Counted from the first letter of the stretch, positions 50,187-60,513 are shown. The stretch is 64,000 bases of DNA from Nonomuraea montanisoli (GCF_013363975.1 NZ_JABWGN010000002.1:620001-684000), one strand, 5' to 3'. Notes: generated by a model not told the origin, from the sequence alone. Made by a program: numbers and translations.

Positions 50187-50960
50187 GTGGCGGGAGTGGT
50201 GGCACTGGCGGCGCTGGTCGGTCTCCTCGCCGGCCCCTACGTCCGCACCCTGGCGAGCGGCTTCGGCCCCGCCCCCGACGCCACACCCCCGGACACCCGC
50301 ATCACACCCACGGACGCGCACGACACGCCTCCGGACGCGCAGATCGCGCCTCCAGACACGCGCACCACGCCCGCGGACAACCGCACCACGCCCCCGGACG
50401 TCACGCCTCCGGACACCCGCGCCGAAGCCAGGAGGGCGTTCGCGCGAACCCTGCGCACCAGACCCCTCCCCGCCTGGCCGCCGTACCTGGAGGTCGTCAC
50501 CGCCGCCGTCGCCGCGCTGGTCACCTGGCGCGCCGGCCTGCCCTACCTCTGCCTCGCGCCGGTCGGCACCGCCCTGGCCGTGATCGACTGGCGCACCTCA
50601 CGGCTGCCGGACGCGATCACCCTGCCCTCGTACCCGCTGCTGGCGCTCTGCCTGCTGCCCACCGGCGAGCTGCCGCGCGCCCTGCTGGGCGCGGCGGCGC
50701 TGGCGGCCGTCTACGGCGCGCTGTGGCTGGCCAGGCCCGCCGCCATGGGGTTCGGCGACGTCAAGCTGGCCGGGCTCATCGGCATGGCCGCCGCCGCGCG
50801 GGGCTGGGAGGCGTGGGTCGTGGCCGCCGTCGCCGGGCAGCTCCTCGCCGCCCTGTACGCCCTCGCGCTGCTCCTGACCCGGCGGGCGAGCCGGGACACC
50901 CAGTTCCCGCTCGGGCCCTTCATGCTGCTCGGCGCTCTGGCCGCCGTGTGTCTCGCCTGA
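50187..50960 (+). CDS. Prepilin peptidase (A24 family)
   Basis: A 257-residue membrane peptidase with about seven helices. The catalytic aspartates are in [13 protein letters not shown] and the signature [10 protein letters not shown] (residues ~188-197). It cleaves type IV pilin-like leaders at the membrane. Instead of the usual Cys-containing cytoplasmic domain there is a repeat-rich linker at residues ~30-78 (PPDTR/TPPD units). GTG start at 50187. It precedes aroC by 47 bases, as in many actinomycetes. Confidence 0.9.
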   Translation: MAGVVALAALVGLLAGPYVRTLASGFGPAPDATPPDTRITPTDAHDTPPDAQIAPPDTRTTPADNRTTPPDVTPPDTRAEARRAFARTLRTRPLPAWPPYLEVVTAAVAALVTWRAGLPYLCLAPVGTALAVIDWRTSRLPDAITLPSYPLLALCLLPTGELPRALLGAAALAAVYGALWLARPAAMGFGDVKLAGLIGMAAAARGWEAWVVAAVAGQLLAALYALALLLTRRASRDTQFPLGPFMLLGALAAVCLA

Positions 50961-51007
50961 TGAACGTTCGGCCATCCCACCGGCCGGGACATGGAAGACT
51001 TGTACGC

Positions 51008-52189
51008 ATGTTGCGCTGGTTGACCGCCGGAGAGTCCCACGGGCCGGAGCTCGTTGCCATCATGGAGGGCCTGCCGGCCGGGGTCGAGGTGACCACGGCC
51101 GCCATCGACGAGGCGCTGCGCCGCCGCCGTCTCGGCTACGGCCGCGGCGCCCGGATGAAGTTCGAGCAGGACCAGGTGACGATCGTCGGCGGCGTCCGCC
51201 ACGGCCGCACCATGGGCAGCCCGGTCGCCGTGCGCGTCGGCAACACCGAGTGGCCCAAGTGGGAGAAGGTCATGGCCGCCGACCCGGTCGACCCGGCCGA
51301 GCTGGAGGGGCTGGCGCGCAACGCGCCGCGCTCGCGGCCCCGGCCCGGTCACGCCGACCTCGCGGGCATGCAGAAGTACGGGTTCGACGACGCGCGGCAG
51401 GTCCTCGACCGGGCCAGCGCCCGCGAGACGGCGGCCCGGGTGGCGCTCGGCGAGGTGGCCCGGCGCTTCCTGAAGCAGGCGCTCGGCGTCGACATCGTCA
51501 GCCACGTGGTCTCCATCGGCTCGGCCGTCACCCCCACCGAGGTGCTGCCCGGCCCCGGCGACCTGGAACGCGTCGACGCCGACCCGGTGCGCTGCTCCGA
51601 CCCCGAGGGCAGCGCCGCCATGGTCGCCGTCATCGACCAGGCGCACAAGGACGGCGACACGCTCGGCGGCGTCGTCGAGGTGCTCGCCTACGGCCTGCCG
51701 CCCGGCCTCGGCAGCTACACCCACTGGGACCGCCGCCTCGACTCCCGGCTGGCCGGAGCCCTCATGGGCATCCAGGCGATCAAGGGCGTGGCCGTCGGCG
51801 ACGGGTTCGAGACCGCCCGCCGGCCCGGCTCCCGCGCCCACGACGAGATCGAGTACACCACCGCGAACGGCGTCAAGCGCATCACCAACCGCGCGGGCGG
51901 CATCGAGGGCGGCATGACCAACGGCGAGATCCTGCGGGTCAGCGCCGCCATGAAGCCCATCTCGACCGTGCCGCGGGCGCTGGCCACGATCGACGTCAGG
52001 ACCGGCGAGGCCGCCAAGGCCCACCACGAGCGCTCCGACGTGTGCGCCGTCCCGGCCGCGGGCGTCGTGGCCGAGGCGATGGTCGCGCTCGTGCTGGCCG
52101 ACGCCGCGCTCGAGAAGTTCGGCGGCGACTCCGTCGAGGAAGTCGCCCGCAACCTGTCCGGCTACCTCTCCTCCATGGTGATCAAGTGA
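51008..52189 (+). CDS. aroC: Chorismate synthase
   Basis: A 393-residue enzyme that makes chorismate from 5-enolpyruvylshikimate 3-phosphate with reduced FMN. Signatures: [35 protein letters not shown] and [15 protein letters not shown], and [11 protein letters not shown]. Normal length. First of aroC-aroK-aroB, joined by 4-base overlaps (GTGA, ATGA). Confidence 0.98.
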   Translation: MLRWLTAGESHGPELVAIMEGLPAGVEVTTAAIDEALRRRRLGYGRGARMKFEQDQVTIVGGVRHGRTMGSPVAVRVGNTEWPKWEKVMAADPVDPAELEGLARNAPRSRPRPGHADLAGMQKYGFDDARQVLDRASARETAARVALGEVARRFLKQALGVDIVSHVVSIGSAVTPTEVLPGPGDLERVDADPVRCSDPEGSAAMVAVIDQAHKDGDTLGGVVEVLAYGLPPGLGSYTHWDRRLDSRLAGALMGIQAIKGVAVGDGFETARRPGSRAHDEIEYTTANGVKRITNRAGGIEGGMTNGEILRVSAAMKPISTVPRALATIDVRTGEAAKAHHERSDVCAVPAAGVVAEAMVALVLADAALEKFGGDSVEEVARNLSGYLSSMVIK

Positions 52190-52686
52190 TCAGAGCCGTG
52201 CTCATCGGACCGCCCGGGTCCGGCAAGACCACCCTCGGCCGCCTGCTCGCCGCGCGCTTCGGCGTCGCCTTCCGCGACACCGACGCCGACGTGGAGGCCG
52301 TCGCCGGCAAGCCCGTCTCCGACATCTTCGTCGAGGACGGCGAGGAGCGCTTCCGCGAGCTGGAGCGCGAGGCCGTGCGCCGGGCCCTGGCCGAGCACGA
52401 CGGCGTGCTGTCGCTCGGCGGCGGCGCCGTGCTCGACGAGGGGACGCAGGCGCTGCTGGCCGGTCAGCCCGTCGTCTACCTCCAGGTGGGGCTGGCCGAC
52501 GCGGTGCAGCGGGTCGGCCTCGCCTCGGCCCGGCCGCTGCTCGTGCTCAACCCGCGCAGCCGGCTCAAGAAGCTCATGGAGGAGCGGCGGCCGATCTACG
52601 AGCGGCTCGCCGTCCTGACCGTCGTCACCGACCAGCGCCCCCCGGAGGAGCTGGCCGACGAGATCGTGAAGGGGCTGGCGTCATGA
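52186..52686 (+). CDS. aroK: Shikimate kinase
   Basis: A 166-residue kinase. Walker [16 protein letters not shown], shikimate-binding DTDADVE, FRELERE with the conserved Arg, and GGGAVLD. It phosphorylates shikimate using ATP. GTG start overlaps the aroC stop by 4 bases, and its stop overlaps aroB ATG. Confidence 0.97.
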   Translation: MIRAVLIGPPGSGKTTLGRLLAARFGVAFRDTDADVEAVAGKPVSDIFVEDGEERFRELEREAVRRALAEHDGVLSLGGGAVLDEGTQALLAGQPVVYLQVGLADAVQRVGLASARPLLVLNPRSRLKKLMEERRPIYERLAVLTVVTDQRPPEELADEIVKGLAS

Positions 52687-53759
52687 CCGCGACCAGGATC
52701 ACCGTACGCGGTGACAGCCCGTACGACGTGGTGGTCGGCGCGGGCGTGCTGGGCGAGCTGCCGGCGCTGCTCAAGCCGGGAGTGCGCACGGTCGCCGTCG
52801 TCCACCCGGCCGGGCTGCCGGAGATCGCCCGCCCGGTGTGCGCGTCGCTGTCCGACGCCGGGTACGACGTGGTCGCGCTGCCCGTGCCCGACGGCGAGCA
52901 GGCCAAGACCGTCGAGGTCGCGGCGCAGCTGTGGTCGGCGTTCGGCCGCTACGGCGTGACCCGGTCCGACGCCGTGGTGGGCGTCGGCGGCGGGGCCACG
53001 ACCGACCTGGCGGGGTTCGTGGCGGGCACGTGGCTGCGCGGCGTCCAGGTGGTGCTGGTGCCGACGACGCTGCTGGCCATGGTCGACGCCGCCGTCGGCG
53101 GCAAGAACGGCATCGACACGCCCGAGGGCAAGAACCTCGTCGGCACGTTCCTGCCGCCCGCCGGCGTGCTGTGCGACCTGACGACGCTGGCCAGCATGCC
53201 GCGCGCCGACTACGTGGCCGGCCTGGCGGAGATCATCAAGGGCGGGTTCATCGCCGACCCGGTCATCCTCGACCTCGTCGAGCAGGACCCGGCCGACGCC
53301 ACCCGGCCCGAGGGCCGTCACACGCGCGAGCTGATCGAGCGCAAGATCCAGGTCAAGGCCGACGTCGTGGGCGCCGACCTGCGCGAGGCCGGGCTGCGCG
53401 AGATCCTCAACTACGGCCACACCCTCGGCCACGCCATCGAACGCGCCGAGCACTACCAGATGCGCCACGGCGAGGCCATCGCCATCGGCATGGTCTACGC
53501 GGCCGAGCTGTCCCGCCTCGACGGCCGGATCGGCGCCGACCTCGTCGAGCGCACCCGGTCCGTCCTCACCGCCGTCGGCCTGCCCACCGGCTACCGCGCC
53601 GGCGCCTGGCCGCGCCTGCGCGACCACATGCGACTGGACAAGAAGAACCGCGGCGCCAAGCAGCGTTTCGTGGTCCTCGACGGGCTGGCCAAGCCGGGCC
53701 GTCTGGAGGACCCGTCGGAGGAGCTGCTCGAAGCCGCCTACCAGGAGATCTCCCGCTGA
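52683..53759 (+). CDS. aroB: 3-dehydroquinate synthase
   Basis: A 358-residue NAD- and metal-dependent enzyme that cyclises DAHP. Motifs: DGEQAKT, GVGGGATTDLAGFVA, the VDAAVGGKNGID metal/substrate loop, LAEIIKGGFI and the His residues in NYGHTLGHAIE. Complete. It is followed after 7 bases by a GDSL hydrolase gene rather than by aroQ. Confidence 0.98.
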   Translation: MTATRITVRGDSPYDVVVGAGVLGELPALLKPGVRTVAVVHPAGLPEIARPVCASLSDAGYDVVALPVPDGEQAKTVEVAAQLWSAFGRYGVTRSDAVVGVGGGATTDLAGFVAGTWLRGVQVVLVPTTLLAMVDAAVGGKNGIDTPEGKNLVGTFLPPAGVLCDLTTLASMPRADYVAGLAEIIKGGFIADPVILDLVEQDPADATRPEGRHTRELIERKIQVKADVVGADLREAGLREILNYGHTLGHAIERAEHYQMRHGEAIAIGMVYAAELSRLDGRIGADLVERTRSVLTAVGLPTGYRAGAWPRLRDHMRLDKKNRGAKQRFVVLDGLAKPGRLEDPSEELLEAAYQEISR

Positions 53760-53766
53760 CATCGTC

Positions 53767-54534
53767 ATGAGACATCACGGTTCCTTCGTCGCGCTCGGCG
53801 ACAGCTTCACCGAGGGGCTCAACGACCCCGGTCCCGACGGCCGCTTCCGCGGCTGGGCCGACCGGGTCGCCGAGCGCCTGGCCGAGGACAACCCCTCCTT
53901 CCGCTACGCCAACCTCGCGGTGCGCGGCAAACTGCTCGACCAGATCGTCGAGGAGCAGGTGCCGCTGGCCGTCGAGATGGCGCCCGACCTGGTGAGCCTG
54001 TGCGCCGGGGGCAACGACCTGCTGCGGCCGGGCAGCGACCCCGACGTCATGGCCAAGACGCTCGCCCGGGCCGTGCGCGAACTGCGGGCGTGCGGGGCCG
54101 ACGTGCTGCTGTTCACGGGCGTCGATCCGCGCGACACGCCGCTGATGCGACGCCTTCGCGGCCGCTTCGCGATCTTCTACCTGCACATCCGCTCGATCGC
54201 CGACCTGTACGGGTGCAAGCTGGTCGACCAGTGGTCGATGCAGGGGCTGCGCGACTGGCGGGCCTGGAGCGAGGACCGGCTGCACATGAACGAGGACGGC
54301 CACCGGCTGGTCGCGGCCCGCGTGCTCGACGTGCTGGACGTGCCGTTCGACGACTGGCGCAAGGTGTGGCCGGAGCGCACCACCGACCCCCGGGCGCGGC
54401 GGCGTGAGGACGCGCAGTGGGTGCGCGAGTACCTGGTGCCGTGGGTGGGGCGCCGTCTGCGCGGCACCTCCTCGGGCGACGGCCTCGACCCCAAGCGCCC
54501 CGATCTCGCCCCCTGGGCCCCCGACATCCCCTGA
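53767..54534 (+). CDS. SGNH/GDSL hydrolase
   Basis: A 255-residue esterase-like enzyme. Block I FVALGDSFTEGLNDP (Ser ~13), block III CAGGNDLLRPG (Asn), and block V SEDRLHMNEDGH (Asp-x-x-His). No signal peptide, so it is cytoplasmic. The C-terminal ~40 residues are Arg/Pro/Asp-rich. It starts 7 bases after the aroB stop and is likely co-transcribed. Substrate unknown. Confidence 0.9.
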   Translation: MRHHGSFVALGDSFTEGLNDPGPDGRFRGWADRVAERLAEDNPSFRYANLAVRGKLLDQIVEEQVPLAVEMAPDLVSLCAGGNDLLRPGSDPDVMAKTLARAVRELRACGADVLLFTGVDPRDTPLMRRLRGRFAIFYLHIRSIADLYGCKLVDQWSMQGLRDWRAWSEDRLHMNEDGHRLVAARVLDVLDVPFDDWRKVWPERTTDPRARRREDAQWVREYLVPWVGRRLRGTSSGDGLDPKRPDLAPWAPDIP

Positions 54535-54785
54535 CGTCCTCCCCGCGGTCCCCGGCCGTCCTCCCGACATCCCCTGACGTCTTCCTAGAGGTCCCCGGAC
54601 GTCCTCGTGACGTGCCCGGACGTCCCCACCCGGGCCGCCGCACCGGGGCTGAGGACTTGCCGGGCCCGCGAGTACGGCACTCCGCGGGTGGCGCGCTCGC
54701 GCACAGGGGGCGCCCAAGGATCTCCTGCGCCCGGGCACAGACGGAGCGCGCCCCTGAGTCAGGGCCAGACCGCGTGCCCCCGAGC
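54535..54785. other. Intergenic region with short repeats
   Basis: Between convergent genes. The first 90 bases are imperfect repeats of GACGTCCYC/CCCCGGACGTCC type; the rest has no recognisable gene or strong terminator. Confidence 0.5.
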
Positions 54786-56834
54786 TCAGGACGGCTCGGT
54801 GACCAGTCGCTTGAGGGCGGCGCGGGGGACGGCCGGGTCGGTGGTGCGCCAGAACGGCGGCAGCGACCCGAGCAGGAAACCGCTGTAGCGGGCCGTGGCC
54901 AGCCGGGGGTCGAGCACCGCGATGACGCCCTTGTCGTGCTGCGAGCGCAGCAGCCGGCCCGTGCCCTGGGCGAGCAGGAGCGCGGCGTGGGTGGCGGCGA
55001 CCGACATGAACCCGTTGCCGCCCTTGGCCGCCACGTGGCGCTGCCGGGCGGAGGTCAGCGGGTCGTCCGGGCGCGGGAACGGCACCCGGTCGATGATCAC
55101 CAGCCGCAGCGACGGCCCCGGCACGTCCACGCCCTGCCACAGCGACAGCGTGCCGAACAGGCAGGTCGGCTCGTCCTCGGCGAACTGCTTGACCAGCAAC
55201 ATCGTGGAGTCGTCGCCCTGGCACAGCAGCGGCACGTCCAGCCGGTCGCGCAGTGCCTCGGTGGCGGCCTTGGCGGCCCGCATCGAGGAGAACAGGCCCA
55301 GCGTCCGCCCGCCGGCCGCCTCGATCAGCTCGGTGATCTCGTCGAGGTACGCCTGGGGGAGCCCGTCGCGGCCCGGCTGGGGCAGGTGCTTGGCGACGTA
55401 CAGGATGCCCGCGCGCTGGTGGTCGAACGGCGAGCCCACGTCGATGCCCTGCCACTCGCCGGCCTTGACGGGCTCGGCGGCGGAGTCGTCGGCGCCGGGG
55501 CCGCTCGCGCTCGGGCCGGTCAGGCCCCACTGGCGGGCCATGCCGTCGAAGGTGCCGCCGAGGGCCAGCGTGGCCGAGGTGAGCACCACCGTGCGGTCGC
55601 CGAACAACCGCTCGCGCAGCATGCCCGCCACGCCCAGCGGCGCGACGCGCAGCGCGGGCGGGCGCCGGTCGCTGCCCGCGTCGAGCCAGACCACCTCGGC
55701 CCGGTCGGCCTCCGTGGCGTGGCCGTAGGCCTCCAGCATGCGCACGGCTGTGTCGTGCACCTCGTCCAGCGCCGTGAACGCGGCCTTGCGCTGGCCGGCG
55801 CGGTCGGGGTCGTCCTTGTCGGCGCCGCGCGGCCCGAGCGCGGTGACGCAGCGCGCCGCGCTGTCGCGCACCAGCGCCAGCGTCATCCCGAGCACCTGCG
55901 GCAGCTCGTCGACGCGGCCCGCGGGCGCGGCGGCCAGCAGCGCCTTGAGGTCCTCGCCGGCCTCCATGAGCTGGTCGGCGATCGGCTGCTCGATGAGCCG
56001 CGCCACCCGTCGTACGGCCAGCATGACCGACGTCTCCGACAGCTCCCCGGTCACCACGGACGTCACCCGGTCGACCAGCTCGTGGGCCTCGTCGACCACG
56101 ACCGTGTCGTGCTCGGGCAGCACCGGCAGCTCGCCCATGGCGTCGATGGCCAGCAGCGCGTGGTTGGTGACGACGACGTCCACCTCGCCGGCGCGGGCGC
56201 GGGCCATCTCGGCGAAGCATTCGGCGCCGCTGGGGCAGCGGCTGGCGCCCAGGCACTCCTGCGCGCTGACGGAGAACTGCCGCCACGCCTGCTCACTGAC
56301 ACCCGGGACCAGCTCGTCGCGGTCGCCGGTCTCGGTCTCCTCGGCCCACTCCTGGATGCGCTGGACCATGCGGCCCGTGGCGCTGACCTCGCGCGGGTCG
56401 AAGAGCTGGTCCTGCTCGTCCTCCTCGGGCCAGCCGGCGGTGGCCTTGTAGCGGCACAGGTAGTTGCGCCGGCCCTTGAGGATGGCGTACGTCGGCTCGT
56501 GCGGCAGCTCCTTGGCCAGCGCCTCGGACAGGCGCGGCAGGTCACGGTCGACGAGCTGGCGCTGCAGCGCGATGGTCGCCGTGGAGATCACCACGGGCTT
56601 GTCGGTGTCCATGGCGTGCCGGATGGAGGGGACCAGGTAGGCCAGCGACTTGCCGGTGCCCGTGCCGGCCTGGACCGCGAGGTGCTCCTTGCGGTCGATG
56701 GCCCGCTGGACGGCGCTGACCATGGTGATCTGGCCCTGCCGCTCGCTCCCTCCGAGAGCGTTGACCGCGATGCTGAGCAGTTCGTCCACTGCAGGGAGAT
56801 GGGAGTCCGGCACGGCAGTAAACGCTACCCGCAT
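54786..56834 (-). CDS. dinG: ATP-dependent DNA helicase (DinG/XPD family)
   Basis: About 682 residues, superfamily 2 helicase. Walker A VQAGTGTGKSLAYL, iron-sulfur cluster cysteines (YLCRYKA, QECLGASRC, GAEC), DEAH box VVVDEAHELVD, and motif VI region QGTGRLLRSQHDKG. DinG-type helicases unwind DNA or R-loops after damage. The start is uncertain: ATG 56834 is taken; GTG 56813 and upstream ATGs are in frame. It is divergent from the repeat-rich protein gene. Confidence 0.92.
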   Translation of the reverse strand: MRVAFTAVPDSHLPAVDELLSIAVNALGGSERQGQITMVSAVQRAIDRKEHLAVQAGTGTGKSLAYLVPSIRHAMDTDKPVVISTATIALQRQLVDRDLPRLSEALAKELPHEPTYAILKGRRNYLCRYKATAGWPEEDEQDQLFDPREVSATGRMVQRIQEWAEETETGDRDELVPGVSEQAWRQFSVSAQECLGASRCPSGAECFAEMARARAGEVDVVVTNHALLAIDAMGELPVLPEHDTVVVDEAHELVDRVTSVVTGELSETSVMLAVRRVARLIEQPIADQLMEAGEDLKALLAAAPAGRVDELPQVLGMTLALVRDSAARCVTALGPRGADKDDPDRAGQRKAAFTALDEVHDTAVRMLEAYGHATEADRAEVVWLDAGSDRRPPALRVAPLGVAGMLRERLFGDRTVVLTSATLALGGTFDGMARQWGLTGPSASGPGADDSAAEPVKAGEWQGIDVGSPFDHQRAGILYVAKHLPQPGRDGLPQAYLDEITELIEAAGGRTLGLFSSMRAAKAATEALRDRLDVPLLCQGDDSTMLLVKQFAEDEPTCLFGTLSLWQGVDVPGPSLRLVIIDRVPFPRPDDPLTSARQRHVAAKGGNGFMSVAATHAALLLAQGTGRLLRSQHDKGVIAVLDPRLATARYSGFLLGSLPPFWRTTDPAVPRAALKRLVTEPS

Positions 56835-57063
56835 TCGCGGGTCCCCGGCGCCGAACGCGGTGTGATCGGCCATGCGCATCCCGGCGTTCGCGGGACACAC
56901 CCGGCGGCCCGCATGGCACACTGAACGACCGGGACTCCAACTGGTCTTCCTACTGTGACCGGATGGGTCCAGGATGGGGATGGTAAATCCGGTAAATCCG
57001 GTTAAGTAGAGTTACCCGGGGTTGAGTGGACGAATAAGGGCTGGTTATCGCAGGATGTCCCCT

Positions 57064-58479
57064 ATGTCGGAAGTTGTCCCGTTGCCGTCGTTCGGCGAAG
57101 TGTTCTTCGATGCCCGGGGGCAGGAGCGGTGTCTCCGGGTCACCTGGCACGAGGGCACCCTCGTTCTCAGCCTCTGGCGGGGAGAGATGTGCACCGCCAG
57201 CTTCCGCATGCCGATGGACGACGTCGGACGTCTCCTCGACACCCTCGACGACGGCTTCGCGGAGGCCGCCGGTGAGCAGCCGGCCGTGCCCGCCCAGCAG
57301 GACCCGGGCACCGAGGTGATCCCCGGCACCGGCCAGTACCAGCGGCCCCAGAACCTCACGCCCCCGCCGGTCCCGCAGCAGCCCGAGGAACGCCCCACGG
57401 CCACCCTGTCGCCCACCGACGTGCTGGTCGCGCGCGGCACCCCGCCGCGCCAGGACAAGCTGGTGGCCTCCTACAGCGAGCCGCCCGCCCAGCGCGACCC
57501 CTACGCCGACGCCTCGGCCGGTCAGTACGGCGACTCCTCCCCGTACGCGGACACCTCGGCCGGCCGGCGCGACGCCTACGGCGACCCCTCCACCCAGCAG
57601 TACGGCGACACCCAGCAGTACGGCGACGCCCAGCAGTACGGCGACCCGTCCGCAGGGCAGTACGGTGACTCCTCCCCGTACGCCGACACCTCCGCGGGCC
57701 AGTACGGCGAGCGGCCGCCCTTCAGCGGCCCCCAGTACGCCGACCCCGGCGCCGGCCGCTCCCATGCCGGCCAGCAGTACGCCGAGCCGCTGCGACAGGA
57801 CCCGTTCACCGGCCCCCAGTACGTGGACGACACCCCGAGCGGCCCGCAGTACAGCCTCGACCCCGACCCCTTCTCCGGCCCGCACCCGGTCGCCGGCGAG
57901 CCCCGCTACCAGCTTCCCCGCGAGCGGCAGGCGCCGCCGCACTCCACCGACCCGCTCGGCTTCCCCTCGCAGGCGTCCGACCCGTTCGGCGGGCGGGGGC
58001 AGGACCGGCGCGGCCGCGACCGCTACGCCCACGACGACCTCGGCTACCAGCAGCAGAGCCGCGCCGCCGCGCCCGAGGCCGACCCCGGGGCGGCCGGCCT
58101 CGGCACGCCCATGCACGGCATCCCCGGCGCCGGGCGTCCCCGCTCCATGCCGCAGCGCGCCGCCGCCCGCCGCGCCGACCCGGAGCCGTACCAGCAGCAG
58201 GAGCCGTACCAGAGCGGCGACTCCTACCGGGTGCGCGACGGCTACGCCTCCATGGACCAGCCGGCCCGCGACTACTCCGGCCAGGACTACCCGGCCTACC
58301 CCCCGCCCGCCAACCCGGTGGACCCGCTGCTCGCGCTCGGCACCCCCGAGCAGGGCCAGGCGTACCGGCACGACGACCCGCTCTCGCGCCCGTACGTCGG
58401 TGACCCCATGTTCTCCACGGGCGAGCGCCTGCGCCCGGACCAGCAGTACGACGACCGGGACGACCGCCGCGACTGGTGA
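57064..58479 (+). CDS. Conserved actinobacterial protein with Gln/Tyr/Gly-rich tail
   Basis: A 471-residue protein. Residues 1-~75 are a conserved globular domain (PLPSFGEVFFDARGQERCLRV, here ends PLPSFGEVFF and TWHEGTLVLSLWRGEMC, then FRMPMDDVGRLL). The rest is low complexity with repeated QYGDxx, SPYADTSAG and FSGPQY units, probably disordered. The N-terminal domain is common in actinomycetes but of unknown role. ATG 57064 has AGGA eight bases upstream. The promoter region has a direct repeat GGTAAATCC (56982-56999). Confidence 0.8.
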   Translation: MSEVVPLPSFGEVFFDARGQERCLRVTWHEGTLVLSLWRGEMCTASFRMPMDDVGRLLDTLDDGFAEAAGEQPAVPAQQDPGTEVIPGTGQYQRPQNLTPPPVPQQPEERPTATLSPTDVLVARGTPPRQDKLVASYSEPPAQRDPYADASAGQYGDSSPYADTSAGRRDAYGDPSTQQYGDTQQYGDAQQYGDPSAGQYGDSSPYADTSAGQYGERPPFSGPQYADPGAGRSHAGQQYAEPLRQDPFTGPQYVDDTPSGPQYSLDPDPFSGPHPVAGEPRYQLPRERQAPPHSTDPLGFPSQASDPFGGRGQDRRGRDRYAHDDLGYQQQSRAAAPEADPGAAGLGTPMHGIPGAGRPRSMPQRAAARRADPEPYQQQEPYQSGDSYRVRDGYASMDQPARDYSGQDYPAYPPPANPVDPLLALGTPEQGQAYRHDDPLSRPYVGDPMFSTGERLRPDQQYDDRDDRRDW

Positions 58480-58671
58480 ACCCGGCTGGAGGCACCTGAC
58501 CCCGTCGCGGGCGGGCACGGCATGATGGAGGCGACGCGTTCCCCCGGCGGGGAGGCCGTCCCGGCGGTGCGGACGGGCCCGTCCCCGCACTGAGCGGGGG
58601 CCGCGTCCCACCCGTTGCCGAGGAGGGCCCGAAGTGTCCCATCGTCCCGCGACCTCCCCTGGGCGCGCCCG

Positions 58672-60246
58672 GTGAACGCGACCACGGGACTCCAACTGCT
58701 CCTCGTGGCCGGCGGCGCCGTGGCCGTGGCGGCCGTGGCCCGCCGCAGGGGCTGGCCGGCGCCGCTGCTGCTCGTGGCGGCCGGGCTGATCGTGTCGCCG
58801 GTGGTCCCGGCCATCCCGCTCGACCCCGAGCTGGTGCTGTTCGTGTTCCTGCCGCCGCTGCTCTACTCGGCCGCGCTGGACAGCTCCTACCTGCGGCTGC
58901 GCGACGTGTGGCGGCCGGTGGCGCTGCTGTCGGTGGGCCTGGTGCTGGTCACGACGGCCGCCGTCGGCATGGCCGTCCACCTGCTGCTGCCCGAGCTGCC
59001 GCTGGCGGCGGCGTTCGCGCTGGGCGCGATCGTCGCGCCGCCCGACGCGGTGGCGGCGATCGCCGTGGGCCGGCGGCTGGGCCTGCCGCGCCGGACGCTG
59101 ACGATCCTCGTCGGCGAGAGCCTGTTCAACGACGCGACTGCCCTGACCGCCTACCGGGTCGCCATCGGGGCGGCCACGGGCGCCACCGTGGACCTCGCGA
59201 TGGCGGCCGGCGAGTTCGTGTACGCGGCGGCGGCCGGCGTGGGCATCGGCCTGGCGCTGGCGCTGGCCTTCGCCTGGGTGTTCCGGCACACCCGCGACTC
59301 GCTGGTCGAGAACACGCTCATGCTGCTCATCCCGTTCGCCGCCTACCTAGCGGCCGAGTCGGTCCACGCCTCGGGCGTGATCTCCGTCGTCATCGTCGGC
59401 CTCTATCTGGGCAACCAGATGCACCTGCGCGGGTTCGGCACGCGGCTGGTGTCGGCGTCGGTGTGGAAGGTGACCGACTTCTTCCTGGAGACGATCGTGT
59501 TCGCGCTGATCGGCCTCCAGCTCGTGACGGTGGTGCGGGGCGTCGGCGGGTACGGCGCGGCGGAGCTGGCGCTGTACGCGGGGGTGGTGTTCCTGGTGAC
59601 GGTGCTGGTGCGCTTCGCCTGGATGTTCCCCGCGGCGTACGTGCCGAGACTGCTGCGGCGCGGCGACGACAGACCCGCCCCCGCGCAGGTGGTGATCGTG
59701 AGCTGGGCCGGCATGCGGGGCGTGGTGTCGCTGGCCGCCGCGTTCGCCATCCCGGACGACGTGCCGGGCCGGCCCATGCTGCTGTTCCTGACGTTCACCA
59801 CCGTGATCGGCACGCTGCTGGTGCAGGGGCTGTCGTTCCCCGCGCTCATCAGGCGGCTGCGCGTGTCGAGCGAGGAGGAGCGCTACCAGGATCTCCTGGC
59901 CGAGGCGAACGCCCAGCAGGCGGCGCTCACCGCGGGCCTGGAGCGGCTCGACCGGGCCGTGGAGGCCGAGGGCGGCGAGCCGGACGAGATCCAGAAGCAG
60001 GTCATCGACCAGCTCAAGGAGAAGTCGTGGCGGCGCTCGCTCACCGCCTGGGAGCGCCTGGGCGGCGGCACCGCCCAGGGCGGCGCCGAGACGCCCAGCG
60101 CGCTCTACCGCCGCCTGCGGCGCGACATGCTGCGCGCCGAGCGCGAGGTGTTCGTCCGGCTGCGCGACGAGCGCAGCCTCGACGACGAGGTGATGCGCGA
60201 GGTGATGGCCCAGCTCGACTTCGAGGAGGCCATCCTGGACCGCTAG
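58672..60246 (+). CDS. Na+/H+ antiporter (CPA1 family)
   Basis: A 524-residue cation/proton antiporter. About 12 membrane helices over residues 1-400 with LPPLLYSAALD, IVAPPDAVAAIAVGRRLG, the ion-binding GESLFNDATALTAYRVA segment and SWAGMRGVVSLAAAF. A ~125-residue charged cytoplasmic tail (RYQDLLAEANAQQAAL...) follows, likely helical. It exchanges Na+ (or K+) for protons. GTG start at 58672; the tail end is convergent with the UBP zinc-finger gene. Confidence 0.93.
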   Translation: MNATTGLQLLLVAGGAVAVAAVARRRGWPAPLLLVAAGLIVSPVVPAIPLDPELVLFVFLPPLLYSAALDSSYLRLRDVWRPVALLSVGLVLVTTAAVGMAVHLLLPELPLAAAFALGAIVAPPDAVAAIAVGRRLGLPRRTLTILVGESLFNDATALTAYRVAIGAATGATVDLAMAAGEFVYAAAAGVGIGLALALAFAWVFRHTRDSLVENTLMLLIPFAAYLAAESVHASGVISVVIVGLYLGNQMHLRGFGTRLVSASVWKVTDFFLETIVFALIGLQLVTVVRGVGGYGAAELALYAGVVFLVTVLVRFAWMFPAAYVPRLLRRGDDRPAPAQVVIVSWAGMRGVVSLAAAFAIPDDVPGRPMLLFLTFTTVIGTLLVQGLSFPALIRRLRVSSEEERYQDLLAEANAQQAALTAGLERLDRAVEAEGGEPDEIQKQVIDQLKEKSWRRSLTAWERLGGGTAQGGAETPSALYRRLRRDMLRAEREVFVRLRDERSLDDEVMREVMAQLDFEEAILDR

Positions 60247-60260
60247 CCGCCGGGGCTAGC
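60242..60260. terminator. Palindrome covering two convergent stop codons
   Basis: GCTAGCC-GCCGG-GGCTAGC is a perfect 7-bp stem with a 5-base loop. It includes the antiporter TAG (60244-60246) and, on the other strand, the TAG of the zinc-finger gene (60256-60258). It may terminate both transcripts. Confidence 0.6.
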
Positions 60261-60513
60261 CCATCGCGTTGTCGACGTAGCACCACTTCCACTGCTCGCC
60301 CGGCTCGTACGACTGGACGACCGGGTGGGCGACCTCGTGGAAGTGCTGCGTCGCGTGCTTGCCCGGCGAGGAGTCGCAGCAGCCGATGTGCCCGCACTCC
60401 AGGCAGCGCCGCAGGTGCACCCACCGGCCGCCCACCGCCAGGCACTCCTCGCAGCCGTCCGGGGTGCGGGGCGCGGGGTCCGCCGCCTGCGAAAGATGTT
60501 CACAAGTTGCCAT
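60256..60513 (-). CDS. UBP-type zinc finger protein
   Basis: An 85-residue zinc finger. The ligands follow the ZnF-UBP pattern: CEECLAVGGRWVHLRRCLECGHIGCCDSS (shown as CEEC, CLECGHIGCC), then HATQHFHEVAHPVVQSYEPGEQWKWC by its ends HATQHFHE and WKWCY. In eukaryotes this fold binds the C-terminal Gly-Gly of ubiquitin; bacterial stand-alone forms are common beside antiporters and have no settled function. ATG at 60513. Confidence 0.9.
   Translation of the reverse strand: MATCEHLSQAADPAPRTPDGCEECLAVGGRWVHLRRCLECGHIGCCDSSPGKHATQHFHEVAHPVVQSYEPGEQWKWCYVDNAMG

Noticed and set aside
56950..59289. Very long minus-strand open frame (about 780 codons)
   Set aside because: Antisense to the Q/Y-rich protein and antiporter genes; composition is Arg/Gly/Val repeats with no domain.
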